64,000 nucleotides of DNA from the NCBI GenBank assembly GCA_964426605.1, contig CAYRQK010000001.1, positions 186,001 to 250,000 of the forward strand, read 5' to 3'. Each line of letters begins with the position of its first letter. Position 1 is the stretch's first letter. Positions 1 through 9,023 of this stretch are shown piece after piece. Origin of the DNA: JAGQNT01 sp964426605 (GTDB lineage Bacteria > Patescibacteriota > Saccharimonadia > Saccharimonadales > UBA4665). Under the pieces are notes generated by a model. The model saw only the letters and a program-made list of their open reading frames with translations. It did no database searches and was not told the origin of the DNA. The position numbers and the translations under genes are program-made.

Positions 1-1055
1 TTGACGATGCTGTCACCGGCCATAAATTCACGGCGTGAAGTTGGGTCATCCCAGTTAACCACGCGCTGTTGCCAGCGGTCGTGGCCATTCCAGCGTGGCA
101 TCTGATCTTCACGGGGTTCGGCACGGCCGTGGAGAACCCGGTTGTTGTCGATGAAGTTGATGTGACCAGGCTTAGACGGCAGGTTGATCCTTGCTCGTGC
201 GATCTCGGCATTTAGTTCCTCAAGCGCCTGTCGGGCTTCGATATCCTCTGGATTCGCAACCGTGAGACCGTCAGTGTTTGCTCGTATGAACTGTTCACCA
301 TGAATAACACTCAAACGAACATTACTATCGTTGTTACCATCTTCTTGCTGACCGGGATTTGTGGCATTGTGAAATCGAGGTTCGCTCAAAGTTGCATGGG
401 CTTGGTCGCTGAGGCGGCTCAGATCTGGCACCGATACGAGCGTCGGCACGCCATCTGGATTGCGTAAGAACTGTATAGTGAGCCAGTCGGGGCTGAGGTC
501 GAGCTCTTCGGTGATAACATTGCCGTTTGGCAGTATGCCGCCCGTGAGGTTGTACGAAGCATCTTCGGTGTGCATGCCAAGCATGTCTTTGGCGTTAGCA
601 CTGGCACCTTTCACGCGGTTTTCGGTCTGCGCTTGAATAGCGACAACGTTATTGATAACGTTGTGTGATTGCTGCGAAGTGTAGCCAAAAGGCGAAACAC
701 CCATCATGCCGAGCAGTAGGCCGCGAGTAACAGCCGGCTGTAGTACCGGATTCTCATTGGGAGTCAGGTAGCGAACGGGGGTATCGGGCAGCGAGTTTTC
801 CTCAGGAGGCGCAAGCTCGAGCACCAAAGTTTTGAAGCTATTATGGGTCGCCAGGTATCCTAGCTGAGTTTGTAGCCCTGGTGTTTGAGCTGCAATTTCT
901 GGGGCGGCATTGGCTAAAATACGTAGTGCCTGGGCATGATCCAGATCCTTTACGTCGTGGTAGTAGTCAGCACTTGCCTCTTGTAGGATGTGCTCTTCCC
1001 AGGGGTCAGGCTGCGCTATACCTACCTCTGTACTACCCAAACTGTGTACTATCAT
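1..1055 (-). CDS. TauD/TfdA-superfamily (clavaminate synthase-like) Fe(II)/2-oxoglutarate dioxygenase, C-terminus beyond window
   Basis: Open frame from ATG at 1055 (AAGGGAG Shine-Dalgarno just upstream) running off the left edge, so 351 codons are visible. The fold marker is the facial triad: HTEDA near residue 162 gives His-x-Glu, as in clavaminate synthase and asparagine oxygenases rather than the usual HxD, and HGRAEP near residue 309 gives the distal His. A conserved Arg follows in RWQQR and would bind 2-oxoglutarate. The segment FIDNNRVLHGR is typical of the family. Substrate cannot be told; amino-acid hydroxylation is the best family guess. It stands alone, leftward, 90 bp beyond the ABC exporter gene. 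An oxygen-dependent enzyme fits the aerobic genes elsewhere in the window. Confidence 0.85.
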   Translation of the reverse strand, partial: MIVHSLGSTEVGIAQPDPWEEHILQEASADYYHDVKDLDHAQALRILANAAPEIAAQTPGLQTQLGYLATHNSFKTLVLELAPPEENSLPDTPVRYLTPNENPVLQPAVTRGLLLGMMGVSPFGYTSQQSHNVINNVVAIQAQTENRVKGASANAKDMLGMHTEDASYNLTGGILPNGNVITEELDLSPDWLTIQFLRNPDGVPTLVSVPDLSRLSDQAHATLSEPRFHNATNPGQQEDGNNDSNVRLSVIHGEQFIRANTDGLTVANPEDIEARQALEELNAEIARARINLPSKPGHINFIDNNRVLHGRAEPREDQMPRWNGHDRWQQRVVNWDDPTSRREFMAGDSIV

Positions 1056-1145
1056 GACGCTCCCTTATCAATATCTTGGAATTATTGTCTAATAATATCA
1101 TACAGTACGCATCATGTAAATGCTTACTGGCTAAGTTTTCATCTG

Positions 1146-2930
1146 TTACTCTTCGATGAACCCACCGCTTTGGTGCGACCAAAGCTTGGCATAGGTACCA
1201 TTTTGGCTGATGAGTTCTTTGTGGCTACCTTGCTCTACGATGCGGCCATTTTCGAGTACGATTATGCGGTCCATTTTTTGGATTGTCGATAGCCGGTGGG
1301 CGATCACGATGGCTGTGCGGCCTTCCATGAGTTTCCATAGGGCATGTTGAATCAGCACTTCGCTTTCGCTGTCGAGTGCTGAAGTAGCCTCGTCTAGTAG
1401 CAGTATTGGTGCATTCTTGAGCATCGCCCGGGCGATGGCCACACGCTGCCGTTGGCCACCGGATAGCTTGACGCCACGCTCACCGACGAGTGTGTCGTAG
1501 CCAGTTGGTAGTTCGGCGATGAAGTTGTGCGCGTTGGCCATTTTGGCGACACTCACAATTTCAGACTCGGAAGCACGAGCGTTGCCATAGCGAATGTTTT
1601 CGGCGATGCTGCGGTGAAAGAGCATCGGCTCCTGTGGTACATAGGCGATGTGGCGGTGTAAGTCGTCTTGGCTGATGGCGGCAATGTTTTGACCGTCAAC
1701 CACTATCTGACCAGCTTGAATATCCGAAAAGCGCTGCAGAATTCGAGTAAACGTGGTTTTACCTGAACCAGAATGCCCCACCAGACCAACCTTTTCGCCA
1801 GGTTTGATGTGCAGGTTCAGGCCATCAAAGATTGGCCCGTCGGAGCCATCATGTTGGAAATGTACGTCACGTAATACGATGTCACCTCGCGCCATGTGGG
1901 CTTTCTCGGGCCGAGCGGGATCTTGGATCTCGGCGGCGTGCCGCAAGATCGCCACCATATCACTGGCATCACCAAAGGCGCGGTTGTAGGATCGCAGCGC
2001 GCTGTTGCTGAATTGGAATAGTTGCTCGGCAATGCCGGCGCTATAGCTAAAGATCAAAAATACCGTAGCAATGTTGGCGTCAAAAACTAGTACGCCGACC
2101 ACCGCCATAACCAGTGCGAGTCCAGAGATAGTACTGAGCAGGCTGCCAAAGACGAGCATTTGGTGCTGATTAGCGTGGCCAAACCGAAGCATGCTAGCGC
2201 GAGTCTGGCTGGTCGCCTCCCGGAAGCGCCGGATTTCGTGCCGTCGACCGGCGAAACTCTTGATGGTCATAGCGTTGGTGACGGCATCGGCCAGTAGACC
2301 GGTTTGCTGGCTTTCGAGGGCTGAGTGCTTGCCGCCCAATGCTCGGACTTTACGGGTAACAACGATAGCACAGACGGCGTATAGCAACGAGAATACAACC
2401 AATATGACCGCAAACAGCGGCGCGACTTTTCCTAGTACAACCGCCGAAAACAGTACGCCAAATACGAGCGGCGCGACGCTAAACAGGGTCGTATCTTGGA
2501 TGCGTACATAGGCGCCCATCAGCTTGTTGGTTTGCGATACCAGCGAACCACCGAAATTATTGGCATGAAACGAGGCACTCTGATCAATCAAGTGAGCAAA
2601 AACCTCCTCGGCAATATCTTTTTCGACGCTGGATTCCAGACGCCATATGAAGTAGTCGACGGCTCGCCATAGTAAACTGCCGCCGAGTAGCAGGCCGCCG
2701 TACAGCAGTAGCGTCGGCCCAAAACTGCCCCAGACGTCATGCGGCGTGTAGTCGTGCTGGCTCAGTCGATTGAGAACGTTAGCCAGTATGATGGGCGGCA
2801 CAATCTGATTGGCGAGTACTGTCAGGGGAATGGTCGCGCCGGCCCCGACTAGCATCTTTTTGTGCTGCCAAGCATGTCGCCAAAAATAGGCAACCGTGTG
2901 TTGGGCGCTTTCTTTGAATTTTATGGCCAT
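1146..2930 (-). CDS. ABC exporter half-transporter (fused permease and ATPase)
   Basis: 594 residues, MsbA/MdlB type. The first 310 residues hold about six membrane helices (ABC_membrane domain). The ATPase follows: Walker A GHSGSGKTT near residue 385, signature LSGGQRQRVAIAR, Walker B ILLLDEATSALD and H-loop IAHRLST, all intact. It should act as a dimer exporting a lipid, drug or peptide; the substrate is not shown. Start ATG at 2930 has a good AAGGAGGGA upstream. No partner ABC gene adjoins, so a homodimer is likely. The 248 bp between this gene and 3179 hold only divergent upstream sequence; I see no gene there. Confidence 0.95.
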   Translation of the reverse strand: MAIKFKESAQHTVAYFWRHAWQHKKMLVGAGATIPLTVLANQIVPPIILANVLNRLSQHDYTPHDVWGSFGPTLLLYGGLLLGGSLLWRAVDYFIWRLESSVEKDIAEEVFAHLIDQSASFHANNFGGSLVSQTNKLMGAYVRIQDTTLFSVAPLVFGVLFSAVVLGKVAPLFAVILVVFSLLYAVCAIVVTRKVRALGGKHSALESQQTGLLADAVTNAMTIKSFAGRRHEIRRFREATSQTRASMLRFGHANQHQMLVFGSLLSTISGLALVMAVVGVLVFDANIATVFLIFSYSAGIAEQLFQFSNSALRSYNRAFGDASDMVAILRHAAEIQDPARPEKAHMARGDIVLRDVHFQHDGSDGPIFDGLNLHIKPGEKVGLVGHSGSGKTTFTRILQRFSDIQAGQIVVDGQNIAAISQDDLHRHIAYVPQEPMLFHRSIAENIRYGNARASESEIVSVAKMANAHNFIAELPTGYDTLVGERGVKLSGGQRQRVAIARAMLKNAPILLLDEATSALDSESEVLIQHALWKLMEGRTAIVIAHRLSTIQKMDRIIVLENGRIVEQGSHKELISQNGTYAKLWSHQSGGFIEE

Positions 2931-3178
2931 AGCATCAGTCCCTCCTTAGACTGTCAGCTTAGAATTTGATAATGATTTTGATTAGTTGGCGGTCAGCTCA
3001 CACTGCTGACTTGGTGCTTGTCTCGAAAAAGGGGTTAGGCCACGTAGGCGGTAACAATGTATTCGGGTGTGTAGGTACTTTTCATGCCGCCTCCGTTAAT
3101 TTTGCTAATAGATACGCAGTACTTTATACTATCGTGGTAAAGAGCGCAACCTTTTTACCTCAGTAAACACGAGATAGT

Positions 3179-4723
3179 ATGGAAAAACCGCATTTTGGCC
3201 CACCCAATTTTGAATCTTCGGACGATTCCTCTGAATCCAAAGAAAAACCCAAGAAGAAATCTGCCGAATCGAAACGGCCAGTGCTCGAGCCGTCCGAATC
3301 TGAGAAGAAAACTGAGGTAGCCGAGAAGGGAAAGTCGCTATGGGAGCGGTTGGTCCCGCATGAGGCTGGTGCTGATAAAACGGCCACACCAGAGGCTAGT
3401 GGCACACGGTCAGCCGAGACATCAACAGATCAGGAGGAGAATGACCCCACCCTCGAACGGCTGAGTGGTGATGAAGAGGCAGAAGTTGAGCGTACTCTGG
3501 TCGAGCAGCGCCTGAGCGAACTGCGAGCCGAACAATCTGATGGTGACGATCCGGGCGCGCTGGCTGAGCGTGAGGCGGTTATCGCGTACCTGGAGCAACA
3601 GCTTGAAGCGGTTGAGCCCAAGGGATTGGAGCAAGAGGATGCCGGGTCGGCAATTGATGTGCCCGAAGAGCCAGCCGAGTTCGAGGACGATGAACCCATA
3701 TCGCTTAGTGGTCGCAGCACTGCCGCACCGACCGCTTCGAGCCTGCACGGCGGTGGAGGTCGTGGCACGCCACCTCCTTCGCCGCCGGCGTCGCTAGGCC
3801 CAGTGGGCGGTGGTCGAGGCACAGTACAGCCCCTCCCTAGAACGACGTCAGCTGGTCTTAACACTGCAGCTAATCCCGACGGGCTGCATCAGCCAGACTA
3901 TCGAGTGAACCCCAATGCGACGTATCTGCTCGTGGGCGGTATCGTGGGCTATCTGATTGGTCGCCGTCGCGGTCGCATTAAAACTGAAAAACGTATGAGA
4001 GTCGTTCAGGCCGAACTGGAGAAACAAGTCGAGGATAAGCAACAGCGACTCGTTGAGTCTGAGCAGCGCGTGCGCCGAACGGCCCGAGAGAATTACGAGC
4101 AACGGACACGTAGACCGGAACAGGCCGAGCGCCCTATCTTGCAGCCATCTATTGAAGTCCCGAAGACTGTCGAGAAGATTGTGCCGCTCGTCCAATCGTC
4201 CAAGCCCGAAGCGCGCGCTGCCCAGCTGTCTCACTCTGAGGCGTCGCATAGCGGCGTCAAGGAATTGAGTCAAAAAGAGATCCTGACCATGAGCGAAACG
4301 ATTAGCATTGGCAATACCAATTTGCGCAAAATCTACGAGTCGAGGCTCATCAGCGAGTCGGGTCTCAGGCGCTTAGTGTACGAGCACTTGGAGGGTCATG
4401 ATATTCGCCGCGGTTTGGCTCGCGAATTTTTGGCCAAGGAGCTGAGCTACGAGCGGGACCCACGTATGCGTGACCTCATCGCTGCAGACAATGCCATTCG
4501 GGCAGCCGGTGCAGCGAGTCCTTCAGACGCTGCTACTGCCGTCTCTATGCCGCGAGATCTGCCCACCGATACGGCTGCATCGCAGGCTGCTGCTGCTCAT
4601 CAGTCGAATCTACAGTCGCCCAAATCACGTAGTCAACACGTCTCCAATGGCGTACTGGTGGTGTTGACGCTCATCGCTTTGGGCCTAGCCGTCTATGCGG
4701 TTTTGCTTGGTCTGACGAGGTAA
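3179..4723 (+). CDS. Large charged membrane protein of unknown function
   Basis: 514 residues, family not recognised. Residues 1-200 are highly charged and low in complexity (Glu, Ser, Lys, Ala). A Gly/Pro-rich stretch follows, then a short hydrophobic segment near residues 245-260 ending in RRRGR. Next come about 60 residues of Gln/Glu/Arg-rich probable coiled coil and a more ordered part near 370-440 containing LTMSETISIGNT. A C-terminal membrane helix lies at about 488-510. It looks like a tail-anchored cytoplasmic scaffold. The ordered part is the section to search for homologues. Confidence 0.75.
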   Translation: MEKPHFGPPNFESSDDSSESKEKPKKKSAESKRPVLEPSESEKKTEVAEKGKSLWERLVPHEAGADKTATPEASGTRSAETSTDQEENDPTLERLSGDEEAEVERTLVEQRLSELRAEQSDGDDPGALAEREAVIAYLEQQLEAVEPKGLEQEDAGSAIDVPEEPAEFEDDEPISLSGRSTAAPTASSLHGGGGRGTPPPSPPASLGPVGGGRGTVQPLPRTTSAGLNTAANPDGLHQPDYRVNPNATYLLVGGIVGYLIGRRRGRIKTEKRMRVVQAELEKQVEDKQQRLVESEQRVRRTARENYEQRTRRPEQAERPILQPSIEVPKTVEKIVPLVQSSKPEARAAQLSHSEASHSGVKELSQKEILTMSETISIGNTNLRKIYESRLISESGLRRLVYEHLEGHDIRRGLAREFLAKELSYERDPRMRDLIAADNAIRAAGAASPSDAATAVSMPRDLPTDTAASQAAAAHQSNLQSPKSRSQHVSNGVLVVLTLIALGLAVYAVLLGLTR

Positions 4724-4749
4724 CATATACTTATATACAGAGAAGAGAC

Positions 4750-5643
4750 ATGCAGAAAATCATTTTATTTTATAAATTCTATCCCATTGCCGACCCTGAG
4801 GCGCTGATGTTGTGGCAAAAAGCGCTGGCGGCTAGTCTCAATTTGCGTGGCCGGGTGCTCATTAGCCAGCACGGCATTAACGGTACGCTGGGCGGTGAGC
4901 TGGCTGATCTCAAAAGTTACGTCAAGCAAACCAAACAGTTTAGAGGCTTCAAAGACACAGCGTTTAAGTGGAGTGAGGGCGGCCGTGAGGATTTCCCGCG
5001 TCTGAGCGTCAAAGTTCGCGATGAGATTGTCAGTTTTGGCGTACCCGCCGAAATCCAGGTGGACGCGAAGGGCATTGTGGGTGGCGGTACGCACCTCAAG
5101 CCGGCACAAGTGAATGCACTAGTCGAAAAATATGGCGAAGATGTGGTGTTTTTTGACGGTAGGAACGCCTACGAGGCGGCTGTAGGCCGCTTCAAAAACG
5201 CAGTTGTACCGCATACGAGGACGACCAGGGACTTCATCAGTGAGCTCGAAAGTGGCAAATACGACGATATTAAGGGCAAAAAGGTCGTTACCTACTGCAC
5301 GGGTGGCATTCGCTGCGAGATATTAACACCTCTCATGAAAAGTCGCGGCTTTAGCGACGTGTACCAGATGGACGGCGGCATTGCCAAATACGGCGAAAAA
5401 TACAAAGACGACGGTTTGTGGGAGGGTAGTCTATATGTTTTTGATGACCGCATGGGCGTCAAATTCTCAGACAAGGCCAAAGACATCGGCCAGTGTATCC
5501 ACTGTGCCACCGCTACCAGTAATTACGAAAATTGTGCCAACAAAACCTGTAATACGTTGGTCCTCATTTGCGAAAATTGCGTACGAGATGGCGACAGACT
5601 GTACCACACCGCCGCTTGCCGCCAAGCAGTCGTGGCCATGTAG
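4750..5643 (+). CDS. trhO: tRNA uridine(34) hydroxylase TrhO (rhodanese domain)
   Basis: 297 residues, family length. TrhO makes 5-hydroxyuridine at wobble position 34 of tRNA using oxygen. An N-terminal acylphosphatase-like part (residues 1-95) with the family motif SQHGINGTLGG is followed by a rhodanese domain with the active-site loop CTGGIRCE, catalytic Cys near residue 183. The C-terminal tail carries a Cys-rich cluster (CIHC, then CANKTC, then CENC) that probably binds metal. Start ATG at 4750 follows a purine-rich AGAAGAGA. The uvrC promoter begins right behind its stop. Formerly YceA. Confidence 0.95.
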   Translation: MQKIILFYKFYPIADPEALMLWQKALAASLNLRGRVLISQHGINGTLGGELADLKSYVKQTKQFRGFKDTAFKWSEGGREDFPRLSVKVRDEIVSFGVPAEIQVDAKGIVGGGTHLKPAQVNALVEKYGEDVVFFDGRNAYEAAVGRFKNAVVPHTRTTRDFISELESGKYDDIKGKKVVTYCTGGIRCEILTPLMKSRGFSDVYQMDGGIAKYGEKYKDDGLWEGSLYVFDDRMGVKFSDKAKDIGQCIHCATATSNYENCANKTCNTLVLICENCVRDGDRLYHTAACRQAVVAM

Positions 5644-5646
5644 CGA

Positions 5647-5652
5647 TATACT
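5647..5652 (+). promoter_or_regulatory. -10 box of uvrC, leaderless type
   Basis: TATACT ends 6 nt before the GTG start at 5659, so transcription should begin at or next to the start codon. There is no Shine-Dalgarno and no clear -35. Confidence 0.6.
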
Positions 5653-5658
5653 ATAGGT

Positions 5659-7149
5659 GTGACAAGTCAGGTTGAGACCAAACTAACGCAATTGCCCAAA
5701 GAGCCGGGCGTGTATTTCCACAAGAACACTGCCGGCGAGATTATTTATGTGGGCAAAGCCGCGGTGCTGAATAACCGCGTGCGGCAGTATTTCCAGAAGT
5801 CGCGCAGCCGTGACCCGAAGACCGAAGCGCTGGTGGCGGAGATTGCCGATGTCGATTGGATGGTCGTGGAGAGCGAACTCGAAGCGCTATTTCTAGAGGC
5901 CGAGATGATCCGGCGCTATATGCCACGCTACAACATATTGCTGCGCGATGATAAAGCGCTCAGCTATATCCGGATTGATTATGATAGCGACTACCCGACG
6001 GTGAGCACCACCCGCCGCCCGCTGGATGATGGCGCACGCTATTTTGGTCCGTATTTCAGTACCTTTGCGGTTCGCCAGGCGCTGCGGCTGCTGCGCAAAA
6101 TCTTTCCGTATGCCACCAGACGCATTGGCGGCCAGAAACGCGCCACGCTGCAATATCATCTGGGGCTGGACCCGGGGCTGGAGGAGGGTAAGACTTCGCT
6201 GGAAGATTACCGCGCAAACTTGCGCAAGCTGATAGCCGTTATCGAAGGCAGGCGCACCGTTATTCTCAAGGAACTAGAGCGCGATATGAAGCACGCCGCC
6301 AAGGATAAAGATTTTGAAAGAGCTGCCAAGCTCCGTAACCAATTGTTCTCCTTGCAAAACTTGGGTAAGCAAGTCATCTTCAGCGATAAGGAATTTTTGG
6401 ATATCAGCAAAGACCACGCATTGACCGAATTGGTGGACTTGCTGGGTTTTGAGAAGTATCCGCGGCGCATCGAGGGCTACGATATATCACACATGCAGGG
6501 CACCGATGTGGTGGCCAGCATGGTGGTGTTTACGAACGGCGTCAGCGACAAGGCGCAGTACCGCAAATTCAAAACCAAAATAGAGCACAACAACGATTTT
6601 TATAACATGAACGAAACGCTGAGGCGCCGACTGAGCGAGAAAAATATCAAGGCCTGGGGCAAGCCAAGTCTGGTGCTAATCGACGGTGGTAAAGGGCAGC
6701 TGGATGCGGCGATACGGGCGCGCGATGAGCGGGGCTGCGAGACATTGCCATTTGTGGGACTTGCCAAGCGCGAAGAGCAAATAGTGATTGCTAAGGGCCG
6801 CAGCAACGTGACACTGAACGAGCGGGTACTGCATAAGCTAGGCGGATTTGCTACCGAAACCGACGATTTTATTTTGCTAAATGTGCCGCATAGCACTAAT
6901 CTCGTGAAGCTACTACAGCGTATTCGCGACGAGAGCCACCGCTTTGCCGTGACGTATCACAGCGTGCTCAAAGCCAAGCGGCAGACTGCCAGTGCGCTCG
7001 ACGATATCCCGGGCGTTGGCCCGGTCACTCGCAAAAAACTGCTGCGGGCTTTTGGGTCGTACCGCGGTGTGATGCAGGCCTCGGATGAGGAATTGACGGC
7101 TGCCGTTGGACCGAGTGTAACCAAAAAACTGCAACCCTACCGCCCGTAA
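5659..7149 (+). CDS. uvrC: Excinuclease ABC subunit UvrC, compact form lacking the Fe-S cysteines
   Basis: 496 residues; most UvrC are about 600. UvrC makes both incisions in nucleotide excision repair. Order: GIY-YIG nuclease (residues 10-90), linker, UVR domain (about 205-235, KDKDFERAAKLRNQ), RNase H-like nuclease (IEGYDISHMQGTD and LVLIDGGKGQLDA), and C-terminal helix-hairpin-helix (DDIPGVGPVTRKKLL). The linker that in E. coli UvrC supplies four Cys for an iron-sulfur cluster reads LQYHLGLDPGLEE here, with no Cys. GTG start at 5659 is set by the alignment and by a -10 box 6 nt upstream. Confidence 0.95.
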   Translation: MTSQVETKLTQLPKEPGVYFHKNTAGEIIYVGKAAVLNNRVRQYFQKSRSRDPKTEALVAEIADVDWMVVESELEALFLEAEMIRRYMPRYNILLRDDKALSYIRIDYDSDYPTVSTTRRPLDDGARYFGPYFSTFAVRQALRLLRKIFPYATRRIGGQKRATLQYHLGLDPGLEEGKTSLEDYRANLRKLIAVIEGRRTVILKELERDMKHAAKDKDFERAAKLRNQLFSLQNLGKQVIFSDKEFLDISKDHALTELVDLLGFEKYPRRIEGYDISHMQGTDVVASMVVFTNGVSDKAQYRKFKTKIEHNNDFYNMNETLRRRLSEKNIKAWGKPSLVLIDGGKGQLDAAIRARDERGCETLPFVGLAKREEQIVIAKGRSNVTLNERVLHKLGGFATETDDFILLNVPHSTNLVKLLQRIRDESHRFAVTYHSVLKAKRQTASALDDIPGVGPVTRKKLLRAFGSYRGVMQASDEELTAAVGPSVTKKLQPYRP

Positions 7150-7160
7150 GGGGGCAATGT

Positions 7161-7166
7161 TATACT
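7161..7166 (+). promoter_or_regulatory. -10 box of pepP, near-leaderless
   Basis: TATACT ends 10 nt before ATG 7177; expected leader 2-4 nt. Confidence 0.55.
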
Positions 7167-7176
7167 CGGTGGGACG

Positions 7177-8406
7177 ATGTCCTACTTTGATACTTCCTTT
7201 TTTGTGGCTAACCGGCGGGCACTGCAGAAGCGTTGCCAGGCTGGTGTGCCGATTGTGTTGACCGCTAACGGCCTATTGCAGCGCGGCGCTGACAGCACCT
7301 ACGGCTTTGCGCAGGACGCGAACTTTTGGTATGTGACGGGTATCGACGAGCCGGATGTAACGTTAGTGATTGATGGTGACGACGAGTTCTTGATGGTACC
7401 GGACCGCGAAAGCACGCGTGAGGCATTTGACGGCTCGGTGGACGGCGGTGCATTACAGAAGCGGGCGGGTGTCGAAAAATTAGTCGATGAAGCAACCGGC
7501 TGGAAACGGCTCGACTCGTTACTCGAAAAACACGGGAAAGTTTTGACGCCCGCAGCCGCTCCGCAGTATTTGCAAGACCATGGCATGTACACCAACCCGT
7601 CGCGGGCCCGTCTGATTGACCGCATGCAGCAGCACGTGCCGGATATCCAATTGCTGGATATCCGCGCCGAACTAGCGCATATGCGTATGATAAAGCAGCC
7701 AGCTGAGTTGCTGGCGTTGCGAGCGGCCATCGACATCACCAGTGAAACACTCAATGAATTATTGACCGGTACCCAACTCAAAACGTACCAGTACGAATAC
7801 CAGCTGGAGGCCGATGTGTTTCGAGGTTTTCGGGCACGCGGGGCTACCGGGCATAGTTTTGAGCCGATTGTGGCTGGTGGCAAGAATGCTTGCACACTAC
7901 ACAACGTCGCCAATCGAGACCGGCTGACACCTGGTGAGCTGGTGGTGTGCGATGTCGGTGCCGAGGTCGAGCATTACGCTGCCGATATTACCCGCACCGT
8001 TGCGCTCGGCAAGCCGACGGCTCGCCAAAAGGCCGTCTACCAGGCGGTGGCTGAAGTCCAGGCGCAAGCACTCACTATGCTAAAGCCTGGTACGTTGTTG
8101 CGCGACTACGAGGACAAAGTAGCCCTAGCGGTCGGCCGCCAGCTAAAGGCACTCGGACTCATCAAGCGACTGGAAAAGCATGCGGTTCGTCGTTATTTTC
8201 CGCACTCGACCTCGCACTATGTGGGTCTCAACGTGCACGATGTCGGTGATTACACGAAGCCGCTGGAGGCTGGCGTAGTATTGACCTGTGAGCCTGGTAT
8301 TTATATCCCCGAAGAGGGTATTGGTGTGCGGCTAGAGGATGATGTACTCATTACTGACAAGGGTAACGAGGTGCTGTCGGCTGCTTGCCGCAAAGCGCTC
8401 ATCTAG
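7177..8406 (+). CDS. pepP: Xaa-Pro aminopeptidase (M24B metallopeptidase)
   Basis: 409 residues with an N-terminal creatinase-like domain (to about residue 165) and the pita-bread catalytic domain. The metal ligands are visible: Asp in CDVGAEVEHY and ADITRT, His in HSTSHYVGLNVHD, Glu in CEPGIYIPEE, and Glu in RLEDDVLIT. It should remove N-terminal residues before proline, a cytoplasmic peptide-recycling role that suits a cell living on imported peptides (compare the peptide-binding-type protein at 9024). Confidence 0.93.
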   Translation: MSYFDTSFFVANRRALQKRCQAGVPIVLTANGLLQRGADSTYGFAQDANFWYVTGIDEPDVTLVIDGDDEFLMVPDRESTREAFDGSVDGGALQKRAGVEKLVDEATGWKRLDSLLEKHGKVLTPAAAPQYLQDHGMYTNPSRARLIDRMQQHVPDIQLLDIRAELAHMRMIKQPAELLALRAAIDITSETLNELLTGTQLKTYQYEYQLEADVFRGFRARGATGHSFEPIVAGGKNACTLHNVANRDRLTPGELVVCDVGAEVEHYAADITRTVALGKPTARQKAVYQAVAEVQAQALTMLKPGTLLRDYEDKVALAVGRQLKALGLIKRLEKHAVRRYFPHSTSHYVGLNVHDVGDYTKPLEAGVVLTCEPGIYIPEEGIGVRLEDDVLITDKGNEVLSAACRKALI

Positions 8407-8421
8407 CGTAGACTGGTGATA

Positions 8422-8802
8422 ATGAAGAACCCTAGTATACGGAGTCCATTTGCGCGATTTATCATTCGTTGGTTCGTATGTAGCTTGGGTTTGTGGGTTG
8501 CTGCTGGGTTTCTGAGTAGTAGCATTAGTTATGGTGATCACGTGAGCGCGGTTGTCTTTGCGGGGCTGGTGTTAGCTATCGTTAATATCATCATCAAGCC
8601 TATCATCGTCATTTTCTCTTTGCCGGCTATCATTATCACACTGGGATTGTTCATGATTGTCGTCAATGGCCTGACAGTTTTTCTGGCCAGCAAGCTGTAT
8701 TCGCCGCTGCACATTACCAGTTTCTGGGCAGCGATATTTGCAGGCATGGTCATTGGTCTAGTAAACTATCTAGTAACGACTGTATTGGAGGACGTACGAT
8801 GA
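8422..8802 (+). CDS. Small membrane protein of the mycobacterial/phage holin-like (DUF360) type
   Basis: 126 residues with four predicted membrane helices. Arrangement and motifs (FAGLVLAIVNIIIKPI and a late MVIGLVNYLV) match the chromosomal phage_holin_4_2 family, which despite its name is usually not a phage gene. ATG 8422 is preceded by TAGACT 7 nt upstream and no Shine-Dalgarno; a GTG at 8416 is an alternative. Its stop overlaps the secG start by 4 bp (ATGA), so the two are cotranslated. Confidence 0.8.
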   Translation: MKNPSIRSPFARFIIRWFVCSLGLWVAAGFLSSSISYGDHVSAVVFAGLVLAIVNIIIKPIIVIFSLPAIIITLGLFMIVVNGLTVFLASKLYSPLHITSFWAAIFAGMVIGLVNYLVTTVLEDVR

Positions 8803-9011
8803 GCATATATAACTACCTGACCTTAATAAGTGGCGCGCTTTTGATCTTTCTAATTATCATTCAGACCCGTGGTGCTGACTTGGGCGCTGGCCTCGGTGGC
8901 GCTGGAGAAGTGAACACAACGCGACGTGGTACCGATAAGACCATTTTCCAGATTACAATCATTGCCTCAGTTGTCTTTTCTGCCGCGCTCATTTTGGGCG
9001 TTGTACTGTAG
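8799..9011 (+). CDS. secG: Preprotein translocase subunit SecG
   Basis: 70 residues with two membrane helices separated by the conserved cytoplasmic loop containing GAGLGGAGEV and a short Arg/Thr stretch, as in SecG. It helps SecYEG export proteins. It lies between the holin-like gene (4 bp overlap) and the lipid-anchored or TM-anchored binding protein (12 bp gap), so the three form one operon. Confidence 0.9.
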   Translation: MSIYNYLTLISGALLIFLIIIQTRGADLGAGLGGAGEVNTTRRGTDKTIFQITIIASVVFSAALILGVVL

Positions 9012-9023
9012 CGGCCGGCACAG

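Noticed and set aside
2966..3166. 66-codon frame between the ABC gene and 3179
   Set aside because: No ribosome site, no domain, composition of non-coding DNA.
8422..8802. Evidence of a prophage from the holin-like protein
   Set aside because: This family is commonly chromosomal; neighbours are housekeeping genes and no other phage gene is present.
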